Below are positions 21,866 through 34,816 of a stretch of DNA of 64,000 bases, piece after piece (positions within the stretch are counted from its first letter, which is position 1; each line of letters opens with the position of its first letter). Location of the stretch: assembly GCA_030248225.1 (NCBI GenBank), contig JASANE010009867.1:1-64000 (forward strand), read 5' to 3'. The notes beneath the pieces are model-generated. The model saw nothing but the letters and a program-made list of their open reading frames with translations. It did no database searches and was not told the origin of the DNA. Source of the stretch: Trileptium ribeirensis. Its lineage: Eukaryota > Nematoda > Enoplea > Enoplida > Thoracostomopsidae. Both the position numbers and the translations under genes were made by a program.

Positions 21866-24800
21866 GTATGTTTAGTAGCAGACTTTGAATTAGCTCCCGC
21901 AATACTTGATACTAATTCCAATCTAAACATGATTAAATTCATTATTTAAGATCGTTTGAAAACAGCACATCTTCAAAGACTGTCCTGTTAACATTTTCTC
22001 TCACATTGCCACTTTGTCAGTTGTGACTTCTTATCAGTTGTGCGATTAAATATATATATATCTGGCTAGTCCAAACTTCAAAAATTATAGCCGGGGGCCT
22101 GAGCCGGCGGCCCCAGGCTCGCCTGCCGGGGGTTAACTTTTTTGCCGAATTTTGTCGCGTTTAGACGTTTATTTTTCTCAGCAGAGAGCTTTGAGCAGAG
22201 CTGTACCTCCGTCTTGCCGGGGGGCAGCCGAAAATGCCAGGGACCGACCCGCCCCCCTTCCACTTTGGAATAGCCTGTATGTATACGATCTTTTTAATTC
22301 TTAGCGGTGACCTGCAATACATCGAGAATCCACGGAACCAATACCGTTTAATGTCCATCATTTATACTGGAAATTTCACCGAAATATTATTTTGGCTGAA
22401 TGATGTAAAGCTGGCTTGAAATTTTCGTAACGTTAGTAGCTCTCAGCACACCATCAGCACATATTTTTTCTTGCATGGAATTACGATTATGCAATTGGCT
22501 CTTTCTTATTCTCACTTCGTCGCTATGGTTTTCCTACCGCTTTGCTTGCAAATTAGCACCTCGTGTCAATTCAGCGTTCACTTATTATCTCGCGTGTAAT
22601 CACATTGCAGTTAAGCTGTGTAAGTGTATATTTCGTGTATTTTTGAACGTCTCAAAGATAGTTTTTATTGAATTCTGAATGAGTGAGTGAAACGAGCGAC
22701 GCGAAGAATTTTTACTAGTTGTGACAGCGGTGAAATTTGAGAATGTTCGTTATTGGGGTTTTCATTGCGACACGCATAGCTCAACTTTAGCAGGGGAGAT
22801 TGATTCGCGTGTAGCTCATTTGGAAGCTGTCGCGCGAAGGCCGATTCCAACGTCTTCCCCAAAGGCGTGTCAAAGGGGCTCGGATCGGGTCCCAAAGAAC
22901 CCAAATCGCATAACTTATTATTGATAGATTTTATTATCACAGTAGTTATTATAAATAGATAAGTGAGAAAGTGGTTGCTTGAAAGGCTGATTAGGCCACA
23001 AAGGCCCGTTTCAGCTCCAGCACCCTAAGTGTAAGTTAAATTTTATTCTACAATACTTTTAGCCAATCCAACAATTCTGGTTATTTATAACTCGACAACC
23101 GATGTGGATATCTGAGTGAAATTTTGTAGAGCAAATAAGTCTCTATTAGGCTGCATATATTACGTATATACTTTGTATGTAGGACTTGGGGTCAAAACGG
23201 GTTCTAACGCTGTTTCGTAAGACCCGAAATGCATGAAAATGGTAATGGCTCCACAACCACTCGAGATTTATAGCCGATGCTGGTCTCATTTAGTAGAGCA
23301 ATTCATTCTCTGGATTCATTCTCTGGGTAGCTGAAAAGTATGCTGCGATTTTCATTGTTTACGCTGCATTGTTGGGTCAAAATTGATTTTTCCATGGGAC
23401 CAAAAATACACGAAAATGCTTATATTTCCGTAACCACTCAAGCTAGTATGAATGTTTTTGGTCTCATTCTGTAGAGCAATCCATTCTCTATGTAGCTGAA
23501 AATAGTATGCATCTGTTATTATTTACGCTGCGAGGTTGGGTCAAAACAGTTTTTCCATGGGACCCAAAATACACGAAAGTGGCAATACCTCCGTAGTAGC
23601 TAGAGCTATATTGGTATTTTTGGTCTCATTTTGTAGAAAAATTCATGGTTAATTTTGTAATTTGATGCTCAATATTGCTGTGTACACCTGTCTAAATTAC
23701 ATATTCAACTCTTAGAATTCATCACCTTGGCGATAAAACAAACTATATATATATTAGTTTTAAAACCGACAAAGAACTATTGCTTCAAAAATATATAAAT
23801 GATATCTATACAAATGCACACAAATTTCTTGTTAGATATATACACAACTATTACCGTTGGGTTTGCCCTTTAATTGTTCCTATGCTAGAGCGTAACCTTT
23901 GAATAAATTAAACAACTGCTGCAGCAACCTTTATGATTGTTTCAGTGGTTGAACAAAATAGAAGGACTCAAGAGTTATGATATAGAGGATGATCCAAATC
24001 GTCTTTCAAAGTGTATATAGTAGTTTTGTAACGGATTTGCTGTCTCCAACCGCAAACTTCGGGTAACTAGCTCTCCATGTTTTATTTCTGCCACGTTGGT
24101 CGGGTTTATTGCTGTTATGCCCGCTCTAAATTATTAAGAATAAAACAACTGCAGCGTTTCAAACCTCTTTGGGAAACTACACCACAGTTAAAATGACCCG
24201 CAGTGTAATGCAGGATACGTTTGTTGAAACGTAGCTGAGTGGTCTAGCGCGCTATCCTGTCGAACCAGTTCAAAAGGTTTGTGCTCGATTCTTTCCGGCA
24301 CCTGAATTTTGACATTTGGAGTCCTTTTTTCCAAGCAGATAAATCATGCTTCTAACATAAAATTAATGGGGACTAACATGGCAGTGATAAAAAGGTCCTT
24401 GTAGTTTTTGCTATCTTATTTATTTGATTGATGTGAATTGATAAACGATGAATTGATATCCCAAACCGAGGCTACGTATGTCAAAAAATATTAACGGGCA
24501 GAGCTATAGAAGTATAGATCTCATTTACAGGCTTCAGGGTGAACATATGAGACCAAAGTTATAAAAACGCAATTGTCTATCTGAAGAATCTAGTCATCAT
24601 CAATGTAAATGAGTACCTTTTGGTAAATCATCTGTAGGCCAATTGATTGCTTGATGTCAATACTTACTTGCCACAATTGACGATCGCACTACCAACAGGG
24701 AGCGAACGAAAAACAAGATATGTGCATGTTGAGAGCTAGCTGCGCCCAATTGGGGCGATTACTGTTAGCGTAATTTTGAAGCTTACATGTTAGTTTATGG

Positions 24801-27800
24801 AACATCAGAAAATAAGCCAACTCGTTGTGAAACCTTATTTAGCATTTAATTAGTGAGAGAAACCTTATTATTATTTGTTGGTTTAATGGTTATTATGTTA
24901 TGTCTATTTAATTTTAGGGTGACGAAACCGATGATCAGAATAGGCTTGTAAATAATGACCAGCTAGGACGCAGTGGGCGAAGTGACGGGTTAGTCAGTTT
25001 TTGTAACTACTTAGAAGCCATTAACCCCTGATTTGTGACTTATCCAAGATTTGCTTTTAGCCATGGTTTCGGAAATAGGTTTATGTCCGAAGGCTTACAG
25101 GACGTGGTTTTAAGTTGATTAACGTTAGTTTTTAATAGCTGCCTTAGACAAAAATTATAATGATGCATTAGGATACATAGAGATCGTAAGTTTGCCTCAA
25201 TGTAGTGCTAGTGAATTTTTATCTATCTGTGTCTTTGAAAATTACTGATTAAGCTGAATTCGAAAACGCGAAACTCTGAATGACTGCAGACCATGTGCTT
25301 TTGGCGTTTTAGATATTAGTATCACAAGTGATTAAAATTTGTAGAAAACTATGACACTCGGTTATATTCATATACTTTCGCTTATTCGATGATGTGGTCG
25401 TTTTTCACTCACCTGCTTATGGTTGCGGAGGTACACGCAATGAATATAGTTTGGAGGTATCGGTATCCGTAAGGTTTCTTCGGATTAATAACTAACAAGT
25501 CGCCAACAGCTAATCATATTTCAGCAGGAGTAGTAATCGTCAGAGCCTGCCATTCCAGGGGTGTAAGCCGAAAACCATACCACGTCTTGAAATAAAGAAA
25601 AGTACATAAGTTATTTGGTTGCAAGCTAAATACAAATGTTGAATTAATATTTCGTGATAACATCATATCACTGAATGAAGATATATTTTAGACCAAAGGT
25701 ATACGCCCATCGAATTTTCGTAAACGGACAAAAGTGGCCGAGAGTTATTATCCGACAGCAAACATGGACGCTATGTATTGTTTTAGTAATAAATTTTAAA
25801 TTGGGTACATATGTCTTTATAGGTATATGAACGGTATTCCTGGTGCTGATGGAAGCTGTGATACCGATGAAGGAGCAATTCTGGATGACATCCTATCTCA
25901 AACTGCCAGGTAAAATATATTTATGTTTATAATTATGTTTTCTGTTTTAACTGTAACTATTTTAGATTATAGTTAGTATAATGATTTTGACATTTAAGGC
26001 AACGAAAAAACATTATTGTCAACTGAGCTCATGCAGTTCCCAAAAATCTTGTCTGATTAAACCTGCTGCTTCATACAAACAAACTTTGATTAAAATTATG
26101 CTTTATTTTACATGCGGAATTAAGGCGATGCGCCAATATGAAAATTAATATGATTTTATCGTTAAAACATAATTTATGTTGTAATTTGTGTGTGAAATTT
26201 AGTAGCCTACTGTTTTGATTTTGATACTGGAATAAATTATTTGAATGTAACTGGCTTCTCCATTCGCTGAAAATTTTCCCATGAGGCGTGAAGCTCAGAT
26301 TGCCCTGGTTCGGAACTAGAGGCCTCTCGATGTTTCCATGGTTTAATAAAACTTAGGCCAACTCCGGATTAACTAGAGGCTTGAAATCATAAAATTTTTC
26401 AACATTTAGTGTTTTGACATAAAGACCTGCAATAGTTAATGAAAGACCTCTGGAATACTATAATATTTCTGTTGAGGTTAAAAGCAGCAAGTAAACTATT
26501 TTTGCGTAATTTGATAATTATATCATCAGCAGTGTATTTTAGACTTCTGAGTTTAGTGAGTGGAACGAGTCTAGTGAAGAAAAATATCTTTATGCTTTTT
26601 AGTTAAACGTAAAACAGATTTGAACTACTTCGTATCGTAAAAGTGTGCCAAATGCGCTCGAGTCGGACCAAAAAGGGTCCAACAAAACGCAATGGATTGT
26701 ATCTCTAAAACTGCTGAAGATATCTTAGCCAAATTGGGCTGATTTTGTAGGGCAAATGACTCTATAATGCTTTGTATCATGCTTCCTTACATGACTGTTT
26801 TCCGATGCATGATCTGGGTCCATGAGACCCAAAATACACAAAAATGATAACATTTCTGCAGCCGTTCGAGCTATATGGGTATTATTGGTCTCATTCTGTT
26901 GAGAAGTTCACCCTTCGTACAGCTTCAAATAGTTTGATGCTGTCGTCGTTATTTAAAGTGCCGTCGTCAGTGGGCCCTTTGGACGCAAAAATGATCAATG
27001 CTGCATCTACGCCAAGTTTTTAGTGTGTCATTTGGTAGTAGGGATAGGCGTTATAAGTGGTAGCCCAAAAATAATTAAAAATAGAGGTAGGCTCTGTCTG
27101 GAGCAATATCTTTGTTTTAGCAGGAAAATTGGTAGTTATATCTAGTATATAATCCCTGTATTCTTTTAATTGCCTTGAAACGACCTATATATATGTTGAT
27201 CTGTGGTGTAGCAAATTTGTTCATGATTGCAAACTTCTTCGTGCTGCAAAGTGCATGTTTCCACAGTGAGACGTTCTTATGAAACAGTGTTAACCATGAC
27301 ACCGGTTCCAACAAACCGTGAGCTTCAATAATGCACTACGGGTTGACAACCGTGGTACATTTTTTCCATTCGGACGGCAAGACACCAGTACCACTAAGCA
27401 AATTATTATCTCCCAACGCTAAACCATTGTCGGCATTTATTTTCCTTGCATAAGAAGTCGCCAAATTTCATATTTAGCCGCAGAATATTTTTCCGAGAAA
27501 ACCTTTTTAAAGCAGCCAGCTAAGCACGCTCTCTATACATTATCATCACTCCCAATAACAATTTTCAGGGCTTTCTTTTTCCATGAACGTGAAGCGCATT
27601 TTCCCTGCTCATGTTATATTAAATTATTTCAGAAATGTGATAGATATAACAGCGGTTGAAACGCCAACAATCGAATCTAATTTATACACAGATCGTGCAA
27701 AAAAGTATAAGTAAGTGTGTTGTTTCTCACGATGTCGGGTTCATCTGTGTGTACTGTCGATTGGCGGTGAGAACGCAATGGCAAAAACGCAATAAGTTTG

Positions 27801-30800
27801 AAATGAAAATTTGCATATAAAGTTTAAAGATTATGTGGTGTTGTAGTATTTCCTAAAAGTTAACATTGTTCGATAAAAAAGCTGCTGGTTTGGTGTGCGT
27901 TATTTACTCTCACAGCGTATCACTGCTGAAGAACCATTGTATCTCTCTGCGATACTACCCGTTAATTTTGCGTTACAACAACAACTGCTATCATAACCTT
28001 TGCTATGAGTCTACCTGAAGCGTTTCTATGTACTTTCTCAGTGACTGCGGCGCCCTACGCAACCGTTAAACATATCAATCATTACTATGCTATTGTTGGA
28101 CCGTGGATACCGTGTTATAGATCCATATCGGCTCTGGTGGTCGTACATTATATAGTAAGGAAAAGAACTTAGCTTAAAGCGGGGGGAGCAGTTCCCCGAC
28201 TTGGCTTAGGCTTGGGACAACTATATAAGGTTCGAACCCTAGACGTAAGAGTTATTCTTAGTGTTTGACAACGGAATAGCATGCCTTTGACTTACGACCC
28301 TGAAGGTTACATTGCCCGTATTTTATTGCAGTAGAAGCTACTTTAGCTGTTGTTGGAATTTCACACATTATTTTTCCCTTAAAATTACTTAATCCATTGA
28401 GTCTACGTCCTTACTATGTTTTTCTATCAACGATATAGTGGTATGAAAGACGGAATAATATTATCGTGATATTTTTGGACTCCAGAGCGGACATTTACCG
28501 GTACCAGATGGACCGATCTAGGACATGTCTTTGCCAAGTATATACCGTTTAAGGGTTATTATTTTTAATATTTTTTTCTACCAGTAGTGTCTAACAAACA
28601 AGGGAATACTAACTAATACTGATAGATATAACTAATCTATTCAAGTTTTGACTCTATATATATTTTTTCTTGATTTCCGTAATAATTAATTTCATATTTA
28701 TATCCAAAAGCTCAGTTGTGAGCCAATGAAGGCTAAATACTCTTTGTAACGTAAAATCAGTTCATTAGTGTTGTTGTGAGTATAGGCTCACGAATTGTAT
28801 TTGGCTTAAATTATTTTAAGAAAATTTATATACCCTAGTCACCATACTTGCATAGCAATAATTATGTTATCGGATACGTTGAAATGTCTGCGGATGTAAT
28901 CTTTTGAGGTGAAAGTCCAAAAATTAAACATTTTTCACCACCATCCCACAAGATGGTGATGCATAAGATATTTGATGGAACTTGTGCATAATGTATAACA
29001 CGTGCACTGAATATAGGTAATATCGGCATGTGTTTCCGATCAACAATATGTAGCTTCCATTAACTACATATATAGGCAAGTGAACTTAGCTTTGTACATG
29101 CTTGGCTGCAAGAACTATTAATATTAATTGAAAATATGTCTGTCCAAGCAAAGTATACGGAGACACATGTATGTCTGTGATAAGATGTCTGTTTATCCCA
29201 TTCTATTTCTGCTAATTGTGGTCCAGTCATTATACCTGTTTTTACATATTTGTCTTATAAAGAAAAGCCTTGGTTTAGGTAAATGCCAACGAGGTCGAAT
29301 TTCAGATGCTATAACTAGTTGAATGGTTCACCAGCTATAACCACATGTGCTTGGAGTTCGCAGTTCCGGTTAAAATTCTGATTTGGGTATATTTATGTGT
29401 AATGTGCTAATGTCTATCACAACTAGGCTTGGGAATGTGGTGAAATGCTAAGGGCACATAATTTTTTACATTCATACACACGTAATAGATTCTAACGAAT
29501 TTGTTTACTGCCCAAAATGAAAATGGAATTCTTTTATTACTCCACCCTCAGAAACCTGTTATTCGCGTATATCAATATTGTACGCAATCCAAAGTTATCT
29601 GCACTGTAAAACATTGGAATTATATAACAACAATAACTGGACTTATTCTATACTGAAATGCAGTTATTACTATTTTGCCTAATAAGGTAAACTAGGGTGG
29701 ACTATGTACACACAGCGTCAAGTAACATACACATCGGAATTTGGGCATAATCAGATCGGTCTGGATCATTAATAGATTAAAATACAGAATCATTGGTTAA
29801 AATAGAAAAAATCACCTTTCCGAAAGGGCAATTGTGCTGGTGGTGTTATAGCAAGTGTTTATTTATATCATGTCACTGCAGTGTTAATCTGTTTGCACGA
29901 AATTAATTCCTGATAGCTGGAAAGTTTCTGTTTTCTTCATCGAAATTGGGTGTTCTCTGTGGCAGGACTTAAACATTTTTCATTTTTACATGTAGTGCGT
30001 ATATAAAAGAACGTAGGAGGCAGCACCCTTGAAGCGCAATCGATGTATAATTTCATTTTCATAGCCACGGGAACGTAGCATTTTTGGACAAAACGCTAAC
30101 CGGTGATCTTATTGGTTTGTGTAATAATCCAGGTTTTTGACACAATGTCCAGGATCCGTCAACAATTATTTCCAAATTAAATATAACGCAAGTTAAACCA
30201 ATTACGTTGAATACATATAGGGGTTAAGATAGATCGTTTTCATTCCATACGGACCTCCATGCGACATTTATCCGTATTAATTTTAGAGATGGTATTATGA
30301 GTATTCCTGTAGCTGAAGTCAGAAACCGAAAACTAAAGTGCCTCTTATCTGGTGTGCCTCATGCAGAAAAAATGCTTTCGCTTCCAGGACCGTCACGCGA
30401 TGAACTGAATTTGGTAAGATCTTACTGTTTGGGGCTTATTGTTAAATTTATTTATTCGCACATCATTTGGCGTTTCTAAAATTCTTTCTTTCTGGCAAGC
30501 AAGCATTTAAATTATCTCTCACGGTATTGGCCTAATTCTTTTTGCGTTATCCCCGCCGTTGCCCGAAACGTTTAGACATTGAGAAATGGGTTATTATTTT
30601 AAGCTTTGTCGTTAATTCATTTTGTCAGCAGCTTTAACCGGATTATTTTTCATTTTTCTTGGAGAACTATCAATAAATTTAACATAAAATTTTAATCTCA
30701 CTATTCAACTGTTGCAGATCGCAGACTTTTCAAACAACGTCAATCAAGCATTAGCAAACTATCGCGTCGAACATAAAGAAGAATTAGTTGTGCAGTTTCA

Positions 30801-30816
30801 AAATCCAATGATATAA
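21821..30816 (+). CDS. LAMTOR1: LAMTOR1 (p18), Ragulator lysosomal anchor; six coding exons
   Basis: Exons 21821-21865, 24918-24988, 25823-25909, 27633-27710, 30287-30413 and 30718-30816 join in phase across GT-AG introns to give 168 residues (human is 161). LAMTOR1 is the lipid-anchored scaffold that wraps LAMTOR2-5 and holds Rag GTPases and mTORC1 on the lysosome. Matches to the family: Cys-rich N-terminus followed by SSENE; an acidic linker; DEGAILDDILSQTARNVIDI in the place of the human [26 protein letters not shown]; and a near-identical C-terminus, RVEHKEELVVQF. Every splice junction was placed by phase and by this alignment. Odd point: the start is MMNALCCCC, with no glycine at position 2, although human LAMTOR1 is myristoylated there. 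Introns carry satellite-like repeats and a SINE head. It is the only clear host gene in the window. Confidence 0.94.
23085..23650 (+). repeat. ~170-bp tandem repeat in LAMTOR1 intron 1
   Basis: At least three diverged units carry CATGGGACC-AAAATACACGAAA, then CTCCGTA-CCACT-GAGCTA and TTTTTGGTCTCATT-TGTAGA. A related array lies in intron 3 (26690-26980). The preceding ~400 bp also resemble the DNA before that array: the GAGTGAGTG-AACGAG word at 22680 and 26550. Confidence 0.7.
24230..24304 (+). repeat. tRNA-derived SINE head or tRNA pseudogene
   Basis: TAGCTGAGTGG fits the RNA polymerase III box A consensus perfectly. About 50 bases later TGCTCGATTC resembles box B. The intervening bases do not fold into a proper tRNA, so it is a SINE head or a pseudogene, inside LAMTOR1 intron 1. 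Confidence 0.45.
24918..24988 (+). CDS. LAMTOR1: LAMTOR1 coding exon 2
   Basis: Acceptor AATTTTAG and donor GTTAGT at 24989. 71 nt encode a polar, acidic linker starting GDETDDQNR; the exon ends two bases into a Gly codon. Confidence 0.9.
25823..25909 (+). CDS. LAMTOR1: LAMTOR1 coding exon 3
   Basis: Acceptor TCTTTATAG and donor GTAAAA at 25910. Ends with DEGAILDDILSQTA, the conserved first helix of the family. Confidence 0.92.
26645..26985 (+). repeat. second copy of the intron-1 satellite family, LAMTOR1 intron 3
   Basis: GACCCAAAATACACAAAAATG, CAGCCGTTCGAGCTATA and TTGGTCTCATTCTGTTGAGA match the 23085-23650 units with ~80% visible similarity. Confidence 0.65.
27633..27710 (+). CDS. LAMTOR1: LAMTOR1 coding exon 4
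   Basis: Acceptor TTATTTCAG and donor GTAAGT at 27711. Encodes NVIDITAVE and YTDRAKKY, matching the human NIIDVSAAD and YMDRARQY. Confidence 0.93.
28150..28260. repeat. decayed core of the foldback element
   Basis: AAAGAACTTAGCTTAAAGCGGGGGG-AG-A-TTCCCCGACTTGGCTTAGGCTT matches the core of the copies at 9740-9910 and 39290-39430. The arms are missing. Confidence 0.6.
30287..30413 (+). CDS. LAMTOR1: LAMTOR1 coding exon 5
   Basis: Acceptor AATTTTAG and donor GTAAGA at 30414. 127 nt give the less conserved middle region (LKCLLSGVPHAEKMLSLPGP), which aligns with the human [20 protein letters not shown]. Phase agrees on both sides. Confidence 0.9.
30718..30816 (+). CDS. LAMTOR1: LAMTOR1 coding exon 6 and stop
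   Basis: Acceptor ACTGTTGCAG, then IADFSNNVNQALANYRV and EELVVQF, ending NPMI-TAA at 30814-30816. This is the most conserved segment of the family, which contacts the Rag/LAMTOR assembly. Confidence 0.95.
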   Translation: MADFSNNVNQALANYRVEHKEELVVQFQNPMI

Positions 30817-32101
30817 CGAAAATGCGTTGCATTGCAGTCGTAGTCACGACAGAGTCCAGAGAATTGGTGATACTGCTACTCTATTCCGTGTTGGAGTGCG
30901 CATTTTGGATATAATGATAACATATGCGTGGACAATTTTTGCTGGTTTATAGAAGGTTTTCGAGTGATGGAGCGGTCGCCAATCTAAACCTTCCCGATTC
31001 TTCCCTAGATTATTTTGTATGCTTTATATAATAGTTTTGTAAAACAGAATGACTCTTTAATATAGAACGTGTTGTTGTTCTTTAGCTGTTGTGGTGCACC
31101 ATCACACTTGTACGTCCAGTGGAATTAATGTTAGTTTTCCGCAGCAGTTAGTGTGCGGTTATTTCATGCGGTCTATTAAGTCCAGGCTTATGTTCGGCTC
31201 GTATTTCAGACACGACGATGAATTTTAGCAAGTTATATTACTTAATATTATAGTACAAGTCAAAGGTTTGCTAAAGATCTTTAACTATCTATATTTTGAA
31301 GATATGCGTGTAGTTGTTTAATATCTTTAGCAACTTCAGAGTATTCAAAAAATACTATTAAAGTGTAGTTCATATCGAATACATACTATCAATAACTATG
31401 GCATGACACTGCTGATTGCTTGATTCAAATACTTTATTGTTTTCAAACATCAGCTTGTGTCAAAGTATTGTCATTCAAATGGAACGATCATGATATAGCT
31501 TTTGTTTTTGGAAAATTCCCTTTTGTGTGCGTCAGGAACAACTCAACGTTAGGTTGATGGATTTCGCATTTTTGTATTTGACAGGTAATAAACCATATGT
31601 TGTGAAACCTGGCTTTGTGCGTGAACTACTACAATGATTTTTGTCCTAAGTGTCACAAAACATACACGAATTGGAAACTTTATGAGTTAGATATATTGGG
31701 TCGCCGGCATTTTATGTTATAACTCTTGACAGAAGCGATATATCAAAATAATCTAAATTATTTTACCTTGAGAGCTATAATATTACTATACAATTTTTGT
31801 TGCCACAGGCATTCTCAAGCTATAAGCCACGTAAAGATAAAAGCCCAAATTCTTAAAATTTAGTGGGACTATTATTTAGCTCGCTAAACACGGTGGTTTC
31901 GCTGTTTCAACACAATAAGACTTAAATTTTGGATTTTTCTATTGATGTAGTTGCACGTAGATATTCGCGTAATGGGCTATATGGTTACGATGGTACCTAA
32001 CGCACCAAAGGTATGTGAAATGCCTTCAGTCCGGCAAGCGCCATGTTATGATTTGTAACTATCGATTGTTTTTGTCTTTGGTGATTGGAGAAATAAATAA
32101 A
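30817..32101 (+). other. LAMTOR1: LAMTOR1 3' UTR candidate
   Basis: Non-coding. The first good poly(A) signals are overlapping AATAAATAAA at 32092-32101. The true end could be nearer; I saw no better signal. Confidence 0.4.
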
Positions 32102-33911
32102 GTGTGTTGAAATTGACCGTTACCATATTTCTTTTAGGTTAGGCTTTTTATAACATTGAATTGTTCCTATTAATCTCAATTAGAATCACACTATAGTTAT
32201 TGAACGTATACTAACCACACTAGCTGTATTGCCCATGGCCGCGCGGAGAGGCATAAAACTTGGTTTTTTAGAGGGGAGGGGTCCAGGGTCGGGGTTTGTT
32301 AGACTACATTGCGTAGGAGTCCATAGGTTATGACGTTTACCCTCCTGAGGGTCAGACCTCCCGCTCTGGTCCCTCTCAAGTGGCATTTATTCTCTCCCTG
32401 CGAACAAAAGGGCGTGTAAAATTTTGGGACGTTTTGAAAGAAGTAAGGAGAGACTCGCTCAAATCGGGTAAAATTTTATCAGAAATAGGCAAATTGAGCA
32501 AAGTGTGGGAAAATTGTGAAAGTTATAAGCTCCTAAAAGTTTCGAAAATGTACCCCCTTATCCTTCACTAGAGGTCCTTGCCTTCGTCTCCTATGATTCA
32601 TTTAACCACTCCTCTTAAGTCAACAGACCTTGGGCACCTATGTTATGTACATTTTTATACATTTGACGACAAATGCAAATAATATTCGGACAAAAATCAA
32701 GCGCAATATATGTTCAAAATATTTGCCAAAAATATAGTTGAATGGGAACTGATCTGGAGGATGATATTTATTGCAAACAGGACGCTAGATGAATTAATAA
32801 CTTACTGTAACCTTGTAATGTTAGCTCTGAGAGAGGCGTATTACACAGCATGGAGTAATGCTCCAAAATGATTAAAACGTTTTGGAGGGTGTTTATGCAT
32901 ACAGCCGAATCCCCAATCAAATTTTTTGGGGGATCCTGACCCCCTCCTCTCCAGTTTTACGCCTGTGATCACGCGAAAAGCTTTTTGGAGTATGTGACTT
33001 TTCATTTTACAAAAGCTTAAAAATAATGTATATATTGCTGTTGGATGAATAAAAAGTCTAATTTTATTTCGATTTGGATTTATTCTAAGTAATAAGTATA
33101 TGTTCGGACGACGGCAGTCCATGTCAAGCAACTTGTAGTGCGGTTGTTTATGGGAACATACTCTGTAGCTCATCCTGCCAAGAGTATTATTAAGCAGCGA
33201 GTACATAATAGCAAGGGTACATAGAAATTTTGTGGACATTCGGTCATATTCACTGTATATGCTTTCTCTTCTCCGGACATTTGGTCGTTTTTGGGTATAC
33301 TCCTAAGAGTTGCAGTGTGTGCCCCCTTATTTTTGGGGTATCGACTACCAATCTTCCTAGCGTCTCTCTGGGGTACTAATGCCCACCGGTGATTGCTATT
33401 GGGTTTCCGCGTAACAAGGAAATTTGTCATTTTGTAACTGGCAAAATTTGAGAATTCCAAAATTAAAGTTAATTAGTATTTAAGTGAGAAATTCAAGGTC
33501 TAACTCTGTTTCATTTTTTAGTTTTAGGTCCCGTATACGCTATGGCTGAGCTACTTAATTAAATTTTGAAATTTATATTAAATAAAATTTATTTTCTAAT
33601 AGTACGATGCATTTTAGAATATCAACTTTATCAGTTGAAATAATTATCTTTTGTGATCCTTGTTTATAGTACTGCATTAATATGTTGAAAGCCTGATGTT
33701 TTTGCTGTTAAGATTATTTGCTTTTCATTTGTGTCGAATTTATAGTGTTTAAGCCGATAAAAGCGTTACTATATTTTGATGGGGCATGTACTTAGTATGA
33801 TTTACGTGTCATGTTAAACAAAACATTCTTTCGGTAATGCTTGTCTTTTCCACTTTTTTAAATTCTCAGTTATCCTCGGAATATTTTTCAACATTCACCA
33901 CCCCGTCGAAG
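32102..33911. other. no recognisable gene
   Basis: Holds GC-richer fragments at 32230-32400 and 32880-32965 that look like element remnants. The small ORFs here are not convincing. Confidence 0.3.
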
Positions 33912-33948
33912 ATGTCAATCGGTAAAATATGTTATGTTCCCAGTTCTG
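33912..33948 (+). CDS. possible first coding exon, unknown gene
   Basis: ATG followed by SIGKICYVPSS and a good donor (CTG|GTGAGT). A TTCTCAG acceptor-like site lies 40 bp upstream with the frame open through it. No downstream exon could be matched, so this is weak. Confidence 0.15.
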
Positions 33949-34350
33949 GTGAGTCATCAGCAGCTTAATGTTTGTCTAAATTTGTGTGTGCTCAAGGGAG
34001 GCCGCGGCGCCTTGCCCCCAAACTGTTTTGAAGTTTAAGCTTGGCCTGAATCAAACCTCGAAGTTTAATAAATTTTTATTGATCCCTCACTTGCAAAATG
34101 TAATTCCTGGATTTGCTTCACCCTATGTAAATCTCTCGCGCGCCCATGCTCATTGAGACAAGTGTTTTTGCTTTGTTTTTTAACTTGTACCAAAAACTTT
34201 GCTTTTAGCTATGAAACGGATTTGTTTGCAACCGTAACTGCTTCTTACTCAATTTTTCCTTTATGGATAATCGTCTGCTTTGAAAATAACTGGCGCAATA
34301 CCAGTGGTTCTTTGTCATTGGCTTTTCGCCCGGCTTTTATTGGTTACTTA

Positions 34351-34814
34351 GTGTGAGTAAACTTAAGGTGACCCCGCTAACCATCCTATTCTGTCATTAC
34401 CGATATCGAATCGCAAACCCTTGTTACGGAAAACAGGCTTAATTTCATTCGATTTTTCGCTAAGGTAAAATCAAATTCAAGTGTCAGAAATTAGACCTTG
34501 TGCTCGAACAATATGGAATATGGACGATTGCAATTTGCAAAAATTCTGTTCCCTAATGCATTATGATTTTAATTAGGATTATATAGTGTTTTAATCCAAA
34601 TCAAATCGACAAATTTTCGTTCTCAAAAATTTGGGTAATTTTAATTCAATTTTCGCGAACACAAAATGGTTAGATTTAGATTTCAATCGCGAGCGCTGTG
34701 TTCGCGAACAGATTTACGCCGAATTTCAATTGATCAAAAAGCATTCTGTAACAAATTTTATCCAAAAATACAAAATAGGATGGTTGGCGGGGTCACTTTA
34801 AGTTTACTCGCGCA
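34351..34814. mobile_element. MITE with ~45-bp terminal inverted repeats and TA duplication
   Basis: The left end GTGTGAGTAAACTTAAGGTGACCCC and the right end (read in reverse) agree in all but a few positions over ~45 bp, through CAACCATCCTATT. TA stands at both flanks (34349-34350 and 34815-34816), as for Tc1/mariner-type insertions. It is 464 bp with no ORF. TTCGCGAACA inside is itself inverted. Confidence 0.75.
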
Positions 34815-34816
34815 TA

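Noticed and set aside
28225..28245. tRNA box B (GGTTCGAACCC)
   Set aside because: No box A at the right distance; the sequence lies in a foldback-core relic.
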